Positions 26,738 to 34,992 of a stretch of 64,000 nt of DNA are shown one piece after another. The stretch is taken from assembly GCA_018268465.1 (NCBI GenBank), contig JAFDWN010000026.1, positions 62,001 through 126,000 on the forward strand, written 5' to 3'. Source of the DNA: Actinomycetota bacterium (GTDB lineage Bacteria; Actinomycetota; Actinomycetes; Mycobacteriales; Mycobacteriaceae). Numbering within the stretch: the first letter of the stretch is position 1; every line of letters starts with the position of its first letter. The notes beneath the pieces were generated by a model that was not told the DNA's origin, did not search any database, and saw only the letters and a list, made by a program, of their open reading frames with translations. The position numbers and the translations under genes were made by a program.

Positions 26738-27448
26738 GTGGGCGATGAGCAGCTTGCGCGAAGAGCAGACAACAGCGATGAGCAGCTTGCGCGAAGAGCG
26801 GACGGACCCGATGAGCAGTTGACGCCGCGGGGTGCCGGTGACGTCCGCCGGCATCGTCTCTTGCTGCTTCGCCACGGCGAGACGGAGTGGTCGCGCTCGG
26901 GACGTCATACCGGCCGCACCGACCTGGAGCTCACCGAATCAGGCCGCGAGCAGGCCACCCTGACCGCCGAAGCGCTCGCCGACCTGAAGCTGATCGACCC
27001 GATCGTCATCAGCAGCCCCCGGCACCGGGCCCTCGTCACCGCCGAGTTGGCGGGGCTGCGCGTCGACGAGGTGTCTCCGCTCCTGGCGGAGTGGGATTAC
27101 GGCGATTACGAGGGCCTGACCACCCCGGAAATCCGCCAGACCGTGCCCGATTGGCTGGTCTGGACGCACGGATGTCCCGGCGGTGAGAGCGTCGTCGACG
27201 TCGCCGCGCGGGCCGACCGTGCCATCGCGGTGGCGCTGAACCACATGGCCTCCCGCGACGTCGTGTTCGTCGGGCACGGGCATTTCTCCCGCTCGGTCAT
27301 CACCCGCTGGATCGAACTCCCCCTGTCCGAGGGCATCCGGTTCGCCATGGTCGCGGCGTCCATCGCGGTGTGCGCCTTCGAGCACGGTGTGCGCCAGGTC
27401 AGCGCGCTGGCGCTGACCGGGTACCCGCATCCGTGCACACCCATGTGA
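26738..27448 (+). CDS. Histidine phosphatase superfamily protein (Rv3214/Gpm2-like phosphatase)
   Basis: Acid-phosphatase/phosphoglycerate-mutase fold protein. The catalytic motif is LLLLRHGETEWSR, with SSPRHRA and the second histidine region FVGHGHFSR. The M. tuberculosis homologue Rv3214, annotated as a mutase, was characterised as a phosphatase. The start is uncertain. The frame is open to GTG 26738 but then encodes the 33-base repeat (EQLARRAD twice). A TTG at 26819 immediately after the repeat would give a 209-residue protein close to Rv3214 in length, and the repeat's own short frame ends in TGA overlapping that TTG. I list the longer span but favour the TTG. entC overlaps the end by 4 bases. 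Confidence 0.85.
   Translation: MGDEQLARRADNSDEQLARRADGPDEQLTPRGAGDVRRHRLLLLRHGETEWSRSGRHTGRTDLELTESGREQATLTAEALADLKLIDPIVISSPRHRALVTAELAGLRVDEVSPLLAEWDYGDYEGLTTPEIRQTVPDWLVWTHGCPGGESVVDVAARADRAIAVALNHMASRDVVFVGHGHFSRSVITRWIELPLSEGIRFAMVAASIAVCAFEHGVRQVSALALTGYPHPCTPM
26744..26818 (+). repeat. Two and a quarter copies of a 33-base repeat at a gene start
   Basis: Units begin with GATGAGCAG at 26744, 26777 and 26810 and share the core CTTGCGCGAAGAGC. Each unit presents an ATG in the same frame. That frame runs MSSLREEQTTA, MSSLREERTDP, MSS and stops at TGA 26820-26822, overlapping the TTG start candidate at 26819. The same core lies between eutB and eutC (4293-4324), which makes this a dispersed repeat, not a coding tandem repeat. 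Confidence 0.75.
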
Positions 27449-28566
27449 GCGCCGGGCGACCGGTGCCCCCGCGAACCGAACCATCCTTTGTGCTCTGCGG
27501 ACCCGATGGGACGGTCGTTGCCGAGGGCGTGCACGCCGTCTACCCGGACCTGGCCGGCGCCCGACGCGCGCTGCGGACGGGTCGAACGCCGATTCTGTTG
27601 GGCGCCTTACCTTTCGACATGTCCGACCGCACCGCCCTGATGTGCCCCGAGACAGTCCGATTCACCGAGGCGCTGTCGCCGCGCACAGCGGTGGCCATGC
27701 CCGCTGTCCGTATCGCCGCGACCGACCCCACACCGCAGACACATCGGGCGCGGGTGCGCGCGGCGGTGGACAGGCTCAACGAGCCCGGCGGCGATCTGCA
27801 CAAGGTGGTGCTGGCCCGTGCCCTGCGGTTGGTGGCCGACGGACCGCTGGACCCGGGTGCGATCCTGCGCCGGCTGATCGCCGACGACGCCACGGCCACC
27901 GCGTATCTGGCGGACCTGACACCGGCGGGCGGCCCGTACACGGGCGCCGCCCTGGTCGGCGCGAGCCCCGAACTGCTGGTCGCGCGTCACGGCGAGGTGG
28001 TGACCTGCCGCCCGTTCGCGGGGTCGGCCCCGCGCTCCCCCGACCCGGACATCGACCGCGCGAACGGCGCCGCACTGGCCGATTCGGACAAGAACCGCCA
28101 CGAACACGAGTTGGTGGTGGACGAGATGCGCAAGGCTCTGGACCCGTTGTGCGTGGATCTGCAGATCGCCGCCGCACCGCAACTGAGCCGCACGGCCGCC
28201 GTGTGGCATCTGAGTACCCCGATCGCCGGTAGGTTGCGTGAACCGTCGACGACGGCACTGGATCTGGCGGTGGCCCTGCATCCGACACCGGCCGTGGGCG
28301 GGGTGCCGGCCCGCATGGCCGCCGACCTGATCCGCGAGCTGGAAGGTGACCGCGGTTTCTACGCGGGGGCCGTGGGCTGGTGCGACGCCGCCGGCGATGG
28401 CCGCTGGGTGGTGTCGATCCGCTGCGCGCAGCTGTCCGCGGACCGGCGTAGCGCCGTCGCCCATGCCGGCGGCGGTATCGTCGCGGAATCCGATCCCGAC
28501 GACGAAGTCTCGGAGACCACGACGAAGTTCCGAACCATCCTGTCGGCATTGGGAGTCGCACCGTGA
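27445..28566 (+). CDS. entC: Isochorismate synthase (EntC/MenF family)
   Basis: Chorismate-utilising enzyme of 373 residues (372 in Rv3215) that converts chorismate to isochorismate for menaquinone or siderophore supply. Family motifs include DLHKVVLAR, GASPELLV, FAGSAPR, HEHELVVDEM, VWHLSTPI and LHPTPAVGGVP, followed by GFYAGAVGW near the C-terminus. The GTG at 27445 overlaps the preceding stop (GTGA) and fits the known length; the frame extends further upstream without homology. It is followed by an overlapping GNAT gene. Confidence 0.9.
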   Translation: MSAGRPVPPRTEPSFVLCGPDGTVVAEGVHAVYPDLAGARRALRTGRTPILLGALPFDMSDRTALMCPETVRFTEALSPRTAVAMPAVRIAATDPTPQTHRARVRAAVDRLNEPGGDLHKVVLARALRLVADGPLDPGAILRRLIADDATATAYLADLTPAGGPYTGAALVGASPELLVARHGEVVTCRPFAGSAPRSPDPDIDRANGAALADSDKNRHEHELVVDEMRKALDPLCVDLQIAAAPQLSRTAAVWHLSTPIAGRLREPSTTALDLAVALHPTPAVGGVPARMAADLIRELEGDRGFYAGAVGWCDAAGDGRWVVSIRCAQLSADRRSAVAHAGGGIVAESDPDDEVSETTTKFRTILSALGVAP

Positions 28567-29045
28567 CCGCGCACAACATCCGCCGCGCCCGACCGGGTGA
28601 CGAGGTCGAGCTGACCGCGATGATCCATGAACTCGCCGCGTTCGAGCATGCCAGCGCGGACTGCATCGTCACCGAAAGCCAGTTGGCCGCAGCACTGTTC
28701 GGTGACCGTCCGACGGTGTGCGGCCACGTCGCCGAGGTGCACGGCCAGGCCGCGGCCGGCGCGCTGTGGTTCCACAATTTCTCCACCTGGGACGGGGTGG
28801 CGGGGATCTATCTGGAGGATCTGTATGTACGGCCGGCGTTCCGGCGCCGCGGGCTGGGCCGCGCGATGCTGGGGACGCTGGCCCGTGAATGCGTCGACAA
28901 CGGCTATACGCGGCTGAGCTGGGCGGTCCTGGACTGGAATGTCAACGCCATCGCGACGTACGACTCGATCGGCGGCACGCCGCAGAACGAGTGGATCACC
29001 TACCGGTTGTCGGGTCCGGCGTTGTCCGAACTCGCGGAAGGCTGA
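28563..29045 (+). CDS. GNAT-family N-acetyltransferase (Rv3216-like)
   Basis: Acetyltransferase of 160 residues with the acetyl-CoA binding signature FRRRGLGRAML and a strand-turn GIYLEDLYVRP. The family acetylates small amines or protein N-termini; the C-terminal pattern TRLSWAVLDWNVNAIATYDS is close to diamine-acetyltransferase-like members, but the substrate is unproven. It overlaps entC by 4 bases. Its last 46 bases overlap the end of the convergent membrane-protein gene. Confidence 0.88.
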   Translation: MTAHNIRRARPGDEVELTAMIHELAAFEHASADCIVTESQLAAALFGDRPTVCGHVAEVHGQAAAGALWFHNFSTWDGVAGIYLEDLYVRPAFRRRGLGRAMLGTLARECVDNGYTRLSWAVLDWNVNAIATYDSIGGTPQNEWITYRLSGPALSELAEG

Positions 29046-29428
29046 TCGCCGGGCCGGACGTCGGCCATCCAGTCCTGCGCCTGGCGGCTGAAGAGCGGGA
29101 CCAGCGCCATCAGCGCGAGAGCGGTGACGGCGATGCTGTACGCCAGCTGATGTGAGGTGAACACGTACCACGCCACACCCAGCAGCACCAGGTTGGCGAA
29201 GACGGCGATACCGCGGCCCCAGCGCCGTCCGGTGATCAGCGCCCAGCCGCCGGCGAGCACCCCCGAGCCGATGAGCAGGAACCACGCCGCGGTACCGAAT
29301 CCGCTGACGATGCGCTGGTCGGCGCCCTCGAATCCGCGGACCACCAGCACGACGGCGATGATCAGCGCCGCAATCCCTTCGGCGGCGACGAGGAATCCGG
29401 CGTAGCGGACGAGCGGAGGCGGCGTCAC
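29000..29428 (-). CDS. Four-helix membrane protein (Rv3217c-like)
   Basis: Integral membrane protein of 142 residues with four hydrophobic helices (starting [17 protein letters not shown] and ending [12 protein letters not shown]). No catalytic residues are apparent, and it corresponds to Rv3217c. It starts with GTG overlapping the aroQ stop by 4 bases, so here the core gene is coupled to the quinate operon. Its 3' end overlaps the convergent GNAT gene by 46 bases. Confidence 0.8.
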   Translation of the reverse strand: MTPPPLVRYAGFLVAAEGIAALIIAVVLVVRGFEGADQRIVSGFGTAAWFLLIGSGVLAGGWALITGRRWGRGIAVFANLVLLGVAWYVFTSHQLAYSIAVTALALMALVPLFSRQAQDWMADVRPGDQPSASSDNAGPDNR

Positions 29429-29889
29429 CGACTGCCCCCGCCGAGCTTCTCGGCCAGGTAGCGCACCGCCATGTCGTAGCCCAGCGGACCGGCCCCGGCC
29501 ACCACCATGTCGGCGACCGCGGAGACGAAGGAATGGTGGCGGAACTCCTCGCGCTGGTGGATGTTGCTCAGATGCACCTCGGCCACCGGCAGATCCGCGC
29601 TGCGCAGGGCGTCGGCGATGGCCACCGACGTGTGGCTGTAGGCGGCGGGGTTGATGACGATGCCCGCGCAGTCGCCTCTGGCTTCGTGGATCGCGTCGAT
29701 CAGCACACCCTCGTGGTTGCTCTGTACCGCGCGGATGTCGAAACCCAGTTCGCCGGCCACCGCCGTCACCTGCTGCTCGATCTGAGCCAGGGTGGTGGAA
29801 CCGTAGATCTCGGGCTGCCGGGTGCCGAGCAGGTTGAGGTTGGGCCCGTTGACGAGCAACAGCCTGCGCGGAGATTCGCTATCGGTCAC
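29425..29889 (-). CDS. aroQ: Type II 3-dehydroquinate dehydratase
   Basis: Dodecameric type II dehydroquinase of 154 residues that interconverts 3-dehydroquinate and 3-dehydroshikimate. Visible active-site motifs are [20 protein letters not shown] with the catalytic tyrosine, [17 protein letters not shown], and [17 protein letters not shown]. Because it lies between quiC and a transport/dehydrogenase cluster, it is most likely the catabolic copy (quiB role). It overlaps quiC and the downstream membrane gene by 4 bases each. Confidence 0.95.
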   Translation of the reverse strand: MTDSESPRRLLLVNGPNLNLLGTRQPEIYGSTTLAQIEQQVTAVAGELGFDIRAVQSNHEGVLIDAIHEARGDCAGIVINPAAYSHTSVAIADALRSADLPVAEVHLSNIHQREEFRHHSFVSAVADMVVAGAGPLGYDMAVRYLAEKLGGGSR

Positions 29890-31691
29890 CGTCGTACGGT
29901 ACCGACGCCGCCGAGCTGCGCGGCCAGCCGCACCGGTGCGTTGGCTGCGCCGTAGCCGTCGTAGTGGCCGAATCGCTGGACGAATTCGAAGAACACTCTG
30001 CCGACGGTGCGGGTGTAGAAGTGGATGAAGTGGCCGTCGTCGTCGCGGTCGTAGAGCAGGTTGAGCTCACGCAGCTCGGACACCAGCTGCTCGTCGAGGC
30101 CGAACCGGCCGGACAGGTAGTCGTAATAGTTGTCCGGTACGGCCAGGAAGCGCAGGCCGCGCTCGGCGGCGGTACGAGCCACCACGAATACGTCGGTGCA
30201 GGCGAACGCGACATGCTGAGCCACGTCGGCGCCGTCGAGCACATGGGGGGCGACGTTGAGCAGCAGCCGGACCGCCGAGTCGGCGGAGCGCATCGACTGG
30301 CTGCGCACGAGGCCGCGTGGACCCGGCACCTCGGTCGGCTCGTCGGCGCGCAGCCCGAAGAGGCTGGAAAAGTAGAGCACCGACTCCTCGGCGCTCTGCC
30401 AGGGCTGCGACAGGTTGACGTGGTCGATGCCGCGCACCGGGGTCGCCGGGGAGGGCCGCCCGTTCTCGAACTCGTCGACCCAGGCCGGTTCGGTCACCCA
30501 GAACATCTCGGTGCCGTCGGGGGCGACGGCGGCGCCGAGTTCCTGCTCGGCGGCATAGGTGCGGCGGTAGGCGATCGGTGCCATCAGTTCGGCGGCGCGC
30601 CGCGACTGTGCGGCGCCGTCGGGGACCTGCAAGCCGACGGCGGCGACGTGCGGAACCTGATCGCGGGCCTGCTGTTCGTTGAGGACTACCCGGGCGTCTC
30701 CGGCCACCCACAGCGACACCGGTTTCGTGCGATGCCGCCCACCGGGGGTGAAACCGAGCTGGCTGAGCAGCACCTCGACCTCGCTGGTGTCCTCGGCCTT
30801 GAGTTCGACGAAGTCGAAGCCGGTCGGCGGCTTGACCGCGGTGAGTGCGGCCAGTCCGGGCCGGGATCCCTCCGGGTGGCCCGCGGCGGCGCGGTCCTGC
30901 AGCCACAGCAGCGACCGCAACGCGTGGACGGCGGTGCGGCCGGGGTCGGTCTGGCGGAAGGTGTCGTTGAAGATCTCCAGCGAGAGCGGGCCGTCATATC
31001 CGGCGGAGAGCACGTGGGAGAGGAACCCGGTGAGGTCGAAGTGGCCTTCGCCCGGGAACAGCCGGTGATGGCGGCTCCACGAGAGCACGTCCATGGTCAG
31101 TGCGGGTGCGTCGGCAAGCTGCAGGAAGAAGATCTTCTCGGCCGGAATGTCCTCGATGGCCGCGGGGTCGTGTCCGCGGGAAAGCACGTGGAAGCTGTCG
31201 AGGCACAGCCCGACCTGGGGATGATCGGCGCGGGCGACGATGCGCCAGGCGCGCCGGTAGTCGTCGACGAAGCGGCCCCATGCGAGAGCTTCGAAGGCGA
31301 TCCGGATGCCGTAGCCGGCCGCCAGGTCACCGATGCGGCCGAGCTGTTCGGCGGACAGCTCGTCGGAGTCGACGGTGGCGGTGGCGACGTTGCCGCAGAC
31401 CAGGACGGTGTCGATACCCAGGCGCCGGGCGGTGGCGAAAGTCGCGGCGGCGCGGCGGAGGTTGTCGGCGAAGGTGGTCTCGTCGACTCCTTCGAGGTCG
31501 CGCAGCGGCTGGTAAAGGTCTAGCGACAGGCCGAGGCGGGCGGCCAGGGCGCGGATCTCCTCGGGTGAGTGGTCGCTGGCGATGAGGTCCGGTTCGAAGA
31601 GTTCGACGCCGTCGAATCCGGCCGCGGCGCATGCGTGCAGCTTCTGCACCAACGAGCCTGACAGCGACACGGTGGCGATCGACGTCCTCAC
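29886..31691 (-). CDS. 3-dehydroshikimate dehydratase fused to an HPPD-like domain (QuiC1 type)
   Basis: Two-domain protein of 601 residues. The N-terminal AP-endonuclease-like TIM barrel (residues ~1-275; [42 protein letters not shown]) is the dehydratase that makes protocatechuate from 3-dehydroshikimate. The C-terminal half (~290-600) is a vicinal-oxygen-chelate domain like 4-hydroxyphenylpyruvate dioxygenase ([34 protein letters not shown]), known in QuiC1 enzymes but of unclear catalytic role. It heads the operon with aroQ, and a TetR-operator-like palindrome lies upstream. The N-terminal domain carries the predicted metal ligands. Confidence 0.88.
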   Translation of the reverse strand: MRTSIATVSLSGSLVQKLHACAAAGFDGVELFEPDLIASDHSPEEIRALAARLGLSLDLYQPLRDLEGVDETTFADNLRRAAATFATARRLGIDTVLVCGNVATATVDSDELSAEQLGRIGDLAAGYGIRIAFEALAWGRFVDDYRRAWRIVARADHPQVGLCLDSFHVLSRGHDPAAIEDIPAEKIFFLQLADAPALTMDVLSWSRHHRLFPGEGHFDLTGFLSHVLSAGYDGPLSLEIFNDTFRQTDPGRTAVHALRSLLWLQDRAAAGHPEGSRPGLAALTAVKPPTGFDFVELKAEDTSEVEVLLSQLGFTPGGRHRTKPVSLWVAGDARVVLNEQQARDQVPHVAAVGLQVPDGAAQSRRAAELMAPIAYRRTYAAEQELGAAVAPDGTEMFWVTEPAWVDEFENGRPSPATPVRGIDHVNLSQPWQSAEESVLYFSSLFGLRADEPTEVPGPRGLVRSQSMRSADSAVRLLLNVAPHVLDGADVAQHVAFACTDVFVVARTAAERGLRFLAVPDNYYDYLSGRFGLDEQLVSELRELNLLYDRDDDGHFIHFYTRTVGRVFFEFVQRFGHYDGYGAANAPVRLAAQLGGVGTVRR

Positions 31692-31726
31692 GGTTTTCTC
31701 CTGTCGTCCAGCTCACATTCCGCCCC

Positions 31727-31747
31727 TAATGTACCAAATGGTTAATT
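31727..31747. promoter_or_regulatory. Candidate operator upstream of quiC, divergent from tetR
   Basis: The imperfect palindrome AAT-GT-ACCA-AA-TGGT-TA-ATT spans 31728-31747. Read toward quiC it contains ACCATTTGGTACATTA, which matches 13 of 16 bases of the site upstream of the shikimate dehydrogenase gene (32645-32660) in the same orientation relative to its gene. It lies between quiC and the TetR gene, so it is the likely binding site of that regulator. Confidence 0.6.
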
Positions 31748-31786
31748 GTCGCGAAAGTGTGAGCACTGAGGGTGCCCGCGGAGCAG

Positions 31787-31792
31787 TAAGCT
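31787..31792 (+). promoter_or_regulatory. -10 element, probably leaderless tetR transcript
   Basis: TAAGCT ends seven bases before the GTG start at 31800, so transcription would begin at or beside the start codon. There is no Shine-Dalgarno sequence in front of the GTG. Leaderless mRNAs are common in mycobacteria. Confidence 0.45.
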
Positions 31793-31799
31793 GCGCGAC

Positions 31800-32441
31800 G
31801 TGGTGGCCAAGCCCAAGCAGGAGCTCCAGCGCGACGCCGAACGGACCCGCGCCGAGCTGCTGGCCGTCGCAACCGAGGTGTTCGCCGAGTCCGGTTACTC
31901 CGGCGCCCGCGTCGACGAAATCGCCGAGCGCACCCGCACCACCAAACGGATGATCTACTACTACTTCGGCGGCAAGCAGCAGCTCTACCTGGCCGTTCTG
32001 GAGAACGCCTACCGGGGCATCCGCGAGGCCGAGCAGAAGCTGCGGGTGGACCACACCCATCCCGTCGAGGCACTGCGCCGGCTGGCCGAACTGACCTTCG
32101 ACCATCACATCGCCCACGACGAGTTCATCCGGCTGGTGTCCATCGAGAACATCCACCGCGGCGAGTTCATCCGTCAGCTGAGCTCACTGCGCGAACTCTC
32201 GCAGCCGGCCACGACCCTGCTCGACGAGATCCTGGCCGACGGGCGTGCGCAGGGCCTGTTCCGCGACGACGTCGACGCCCTCGACGTGCACATCGTCATC
32301 AGCTCCTACTGCGTGTTCCAGGTCGCCAATCGCTACACCTTCGGATTCCTCTTCGGCGTCGACTTCACCGAGACGCCGCAGCGCGCCCACCTGCGCCGGA
32401 TGATCGGCGACGTCGTAGTCGGCTGGCTCACCACCCACTGA
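31800..32441 (+). CDS. TetR-family regulator of the quinate/shikimate genes
   Basis: TetR protein of 213 residues with the DNA-binding helices at about residues 36-58 (VDEIAERTRTTKRMIYYYFG). The ligand-binding half contains FDHHIAHDEFIRLVSIENIHRG (given in part), typical of a group found with aromatic-acid catabolic genes. It is divergent from quiC-aroQ and upstream of the dehydrogenase-transporter pair. Matching operator-like sites precede both units, so it probably represses them until quinate, shikimate or an intermediate is present. The start is GTG 31800. Confidence 0.85.
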   Translation: MVAKPKQELQRDAERTRAELLAVATEVFAESGYSGARVDEIAERTRTTKRMIYYYFGGKQQLYLAVLENAYRGIREAEQKLRVDHTHPVEALRRLAELTFDHHIAHDEFIRLVSIENIHRGEFIRQLSSLRELSQPATTLLDEILADGRAQGLFRDDVDALDVHIVISSYCVFQVANRYTFGFLFGVDFTETPQRAHLRRMIGDVVVGWLTTH

Positions 32442-32500
32442 CGCACCACTGCACCTCCGGAGGCGCGCCGTAGGGGCGTGGGCCGACCCGCCGCCGACTC

Positions 32501-32570
32501 GGCGCCCCCGAGTGTGGGTCCTGCGCACGCAGTTCCCGGCTTTTGCGTACACGACTCCCACACTCGCGCC
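32501..32570. terminator. Long imperfect hairpin after tetR
   Basis: CGAGTGTGGG (32509-32518) and CCCACACTCG (32557-32566) are perfect 10-base arms. Inside them ACGCA/TGCGT and short CCGG matches extend the pairing. It follows the tetR stop by 60 bases. The sequence looks like an intergenic palindromic element that I associate with mycobacterial genomes, which a genome search would confirm; terminator function is inferred from position. Confidence 0.5.
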
Positions 32571-32604
32571 GTCACGCGCGGGAGATCCGGCTCACACAGA
32601 CCCC

Positions 32605-32660
32605 TTGACGGGACGCGCACCACAGTGCTCTACTTTGCGTACGTACTAGTTCGTACATTA
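32605..32660 (+). promoter_or_regulatory. Promoter and operator of the shikimate dehydrogenase-transporter unit
   Basis: A -35-like TTGACG (32605-32610) and a TACTTT (32631-32636) are followed at once by the palindrome GTACGTACTAGTTCGTAC (32639-32656), which has one mismatched pair. The right part (32645-32660) matches the quiC upstream site at 13 of 16 bases. The 20-base spacer is longer than usual, so the exact promoter is uncertain. AGGAG at 32661-32665 is the ribosome binding site. Confidence 0.55.
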
Positions 32661-32674
32661 AGGAGCAGCCCGAA

Positions 32675-33553
32675 ATGGCACAGCCTCGGCCGCAGCACCC
32701 CTACGTCGTCGGCCTCGTCGGCACCGGCGTCGGCCCCTCTCTGACGCCGCCGATGCATATGGCCGAGGCCCGCGCCCAGGGCATCGACTACGTGTACCGC
32801 ACCATCGACCTCGACGACATCGGCGCCGCCCCCGAACAGATCGGCGAAATCCTCGGCTGGGCGAAGGCCCTGGGCTACGACGCCCTCAACATCACCCACC
32901 CGTGCAAACAGCTGGTCATCCCCCACCTCGACGAGGTCGATCCCGTCGCCGCCGCCCTGGGCGCGGTCAACACCGTCGTGTTCACGGGCGGCCGCGCCGT
33001 CGGCTACAACACCGACACCACGGGATTCGCCACCGGATTCGCCGAAGGCCTCCCCGGGGCCGAGACCGGCCACGTCGTGCTCGTCGGCGCCGGCGGAGCG
33101 GGTGCGGCCGTGGCCGACGCGCTGCTGCGGACGGGCACCGCCCACCTGACCGTCGTCGACGTCGACACCGACCGCGCCGGCGCGCTGGCCCGCGATCTGG
33201 TGACCCGCCACCGGCTGTCCCGCGTGGACGCCTCCGCCTTCGACAAACTGTCGGTGCTGCTGCCCGAGGCCGACGGGGTGGTCCACGCCACCCCCACCGG
33301 CATGGCGGCCCATCCGGGACTGCCGTTCGACGCCGCGCTCCTGCATGCCGACCTGTGGGTCGCCGACATCGTCTACCGGCCGTTGGACACTCCGCTGCTG
33401 CAAGCCGCGCGCGCGACCGGATGCCGCACCCTCGACGGCGGTCACATGGCCGTGCACCAGGCCACCACCGCCTTCACCCTGATCACCGGCCGCACCCCCG
33501 ACGCGGGGCGGATGTCGGCCTTTTTCCGTTCCCTCGTCGCCAATCCGGCATGA
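32675..33553 (+). CDS. Shikimate/quinate 5-dehydrogenase family protein
   Basis: AroE-fold NAD(P)-dependent dehydrogenase of 292 residues. The substrate loop reads GTGVGPSLTPPMH, the catalytic lysine is in NITHPCKQ, the aspartate is in NTDTTG, and the nucleotide loop is GAGGAGAA. The departure from the biosynthetic SLSPxxHN motif and the catabolic neighbours fit a quinate/shikimate dehydrogenase that feeds 3-dehydroquinate or 3-dehydroshikimate to AroQ and QuiC. The transporter gene follows 44 bases downstream with its own AAGGAG. Confidence 0.88.
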   Translation: MAQPRPQHPYVVGLVGTGVGPSLTPPMHMAEARAQGIDYVYRTIDLDDIGAAPEQIGEILGWAKALGYDALNITHPCKQLVIPHLDEVDPVAAALGAVNTVVFTGGRAVGYNTDTTGFATGFAEGLPGAETGHVVLVGAGGAGAAVADALLRTGTAHLTVVDVDTDRAGALARDLVTRHRLSRVDASAFDKLSVLLPEADGVVHATPTGMAAHPGLPFDAALLHADLWVADIVYRPLDTPLLQAARATGCRTLDGGHMAVHQATTAFTLITGRTPDAGRMSAFFRSLVANPA

Positions 33554-33597
33554 ATCACCCGTCCGCCCATCACAATTCAGACCAAGGAGCCGCACCG

Positions 33598-34929
33598 ATG
33601 ACCACCGACACCTCCGACGCGCACACGCGCACACCGAAGAAGGCCGCGCTGGCCAGCTTCATGGGCAGCGCGGTCGAGTACTACGACTTCTTCCTGTTCG
33701 GGTCGGCCGCCGCGCTGATCTTCCCGCACGTCTTCTTCCCGTCCGGCGACGACGCCGCACTGGTGATGTCCTTCGCGACATTCGGTTTCGCCTACATCGC
33801 CCGACCGGTCGGCGCGTTCATCCTCGGCCATTTCGGTGACCGCATCGGCCGCCAGCGGGTGTTGATGTTCACCCTCGTGCTGATGGGACTCTCCACGTTC
33901 GTCATCGGCTGCCTGCCCACCTTCGAGACCATCGGCTGGGCCGCACCCGGACTGCTGGTGGCATGCCGTCTCCTGCAGGGTCTGTCCGCGGCCGGCGAGC
34001 AGGCCGGCGCCAGCTCACTGACCCTGGAGCACTCCCCGGACAACCAGCGCGCTTTCTACACGTCGTGGACCCTGACCGGAACCCAGGGCGGGCTGATTCT
34101 GGCCTCGCTGGTTCTCATCCCGTTCATGGCGCTGCCCGACGAGGCCAAATACAGCTGGGGTTGGCGTGTCCCGTTCTGGCTGTCCGCCGTGGTCGTGATC
34201 GTCGCCTACTTCATCCGCCGCCAGCTGCACGAGACCCCGCAGTTCACCGAGGCCAAGGAAGCCGGCACCATCGCCCGCGTCCCGCTGGTCCCGCTGCTGC
34301 GCAACCACTGGGCCGACGTGCTGCGAGTCATCCTCTGCGCCTTCATCGCCGCGGTGTCGACGGTGTTCGCGAACCTGGCGCTGGCCTACGGCAAGAAGGT
34401 GGGCCTCGACGCCGACCTCACCCTGTGGCTGGTGGTCGTCGCCAACGTGTTCGCGCTGGGCACCCAGCCGCTGTTCGGCAAACTCGCCGACCGGATCGGC
34501 CGCAAGCCGGTCTTCATCTACGGCGCCCTGTCGTCGGCGGCGATGATGCCCTTCTACATGCTCTCGATGAGCCAGGGCAATCATCTGCTGACGTTCGCCC
34601 TGGCCGTGGCCACCTTCTCCTTCGGCTACGCAGCCGCCAACGCCGTGTGGCCCGCGTTCTACGGTGAGATGTTCTCCACCCAGGTCCGGTTCTCCGGTAT
34701 GGCCATCGGTACGCAGCTGGGCTTCCTGCTCGCCGGGTTCGCGCCGTCGATCGTCACCGCCCTGGGCGGCGTACGTGAAGGTGGTTGGGTCGTGATCAGC
34801 GCCTTCACCGCCATCGTCTGTGTGATCTCCGCCGCCGCGGCGGCCACGGCCCGCGAAACCAAGGATGTGCCCACCGCACTGCTCGGACACAAGGTCCCCG
34901 ACTCCCCCAAGGAGCTGGTGAAGAACTGA
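33598..34929 (+). CDS. MFS metabolite:H+ symporter (ShiA-like)
   Basis: Twelve-helix major facilitator of 443 residues in the metabolite:H+ symporter family. Signatures are VEYYDFFLFGSAAAL in helix one, GHFGDRIGRQRVL between helices two and three, GLSAAGEQAGA in helix four, and LADRIGRKPVF between helices eight and nine. Members import shikimate, quinate, protocatechuate or related acids, and the operon partner points to shikimate or quinate. The ATG at 33598 is preceded by AAGGAG. It converges on the IclR regulator. Confidence 0.88.
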   Translation: MTTDTSDAHTRTPKKAALASFMGSAVEYYDFFLFGSAAALIFPHVFFPSGDDAALVMSFATFGFAYIARPVGAFILGHFGDRIGRQRVLMFTLVLMGLSTFVIGCLPTFETIGWAAPGLLVACRLLQGLSAAGEQAGASSLTLEHSPDNQRAFYTSWTLTGTQGGLILASLVLIPFMALPDEAKYSWGWRVPFWLSAVVVIVAYFIRRQLHETPQFTEAKEAGTIARVPLVPLLRNHWADVLRVILCAFIAAVSTVFANLALAYGKKVGLDADLTLWLVVVANVFALGTQPLFGKLADRIGRKPVFIYGALSSAAMMPFYMLSMSQGNHLLTFALAVATFSFGYAAANAVWPAFYGEMFSTQVRFSGMAIGTQLGFLLAGFAPSIVTALGGVREGGWVVISAFTAIVCVISAAAAATARETKDVPTALLGHKVPDSPKELVKN

Positions 34930-34936
34930 CCACCAC

Positions 34937-34992
34937 GGGCCCTGCAGGTCACAGCAAACGGCCGACGCCGCGCGCCGCGACCTGCAGGGCCC
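34937..34992. terminator. Perfect 14-base inverted repeat overlapping the end of the IclR gene
   Basis: GGGCCCTGCAGGTC (34937-34950) and GACCTGCAGGGCCC (34979-34992) are exact complements, separated by 28 bases. It lies where the transporter and the IclR gene end facing each other, and it covers the last 14 codons of the latter. Bidirectional termination is likely. Confidence 0.6.

Noticed and set aside
26738-26818. Reading the 33-base repeat as a true N-terminal peptide repeat of the phosphatase
   Set aside because: The homologue starts right before LLLLRHGE, the same repeat occurs outside coding frame continuity at eut, and a TTG directly follows the repeat. Not excluded, hence the note on the start.
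29964-31523. A 519-codon plus-strand frame inside quiC
   Set aside because: Low-complexity Gly/Val/Gln composition and no recognisable domain; quiC on the other strand is complete.
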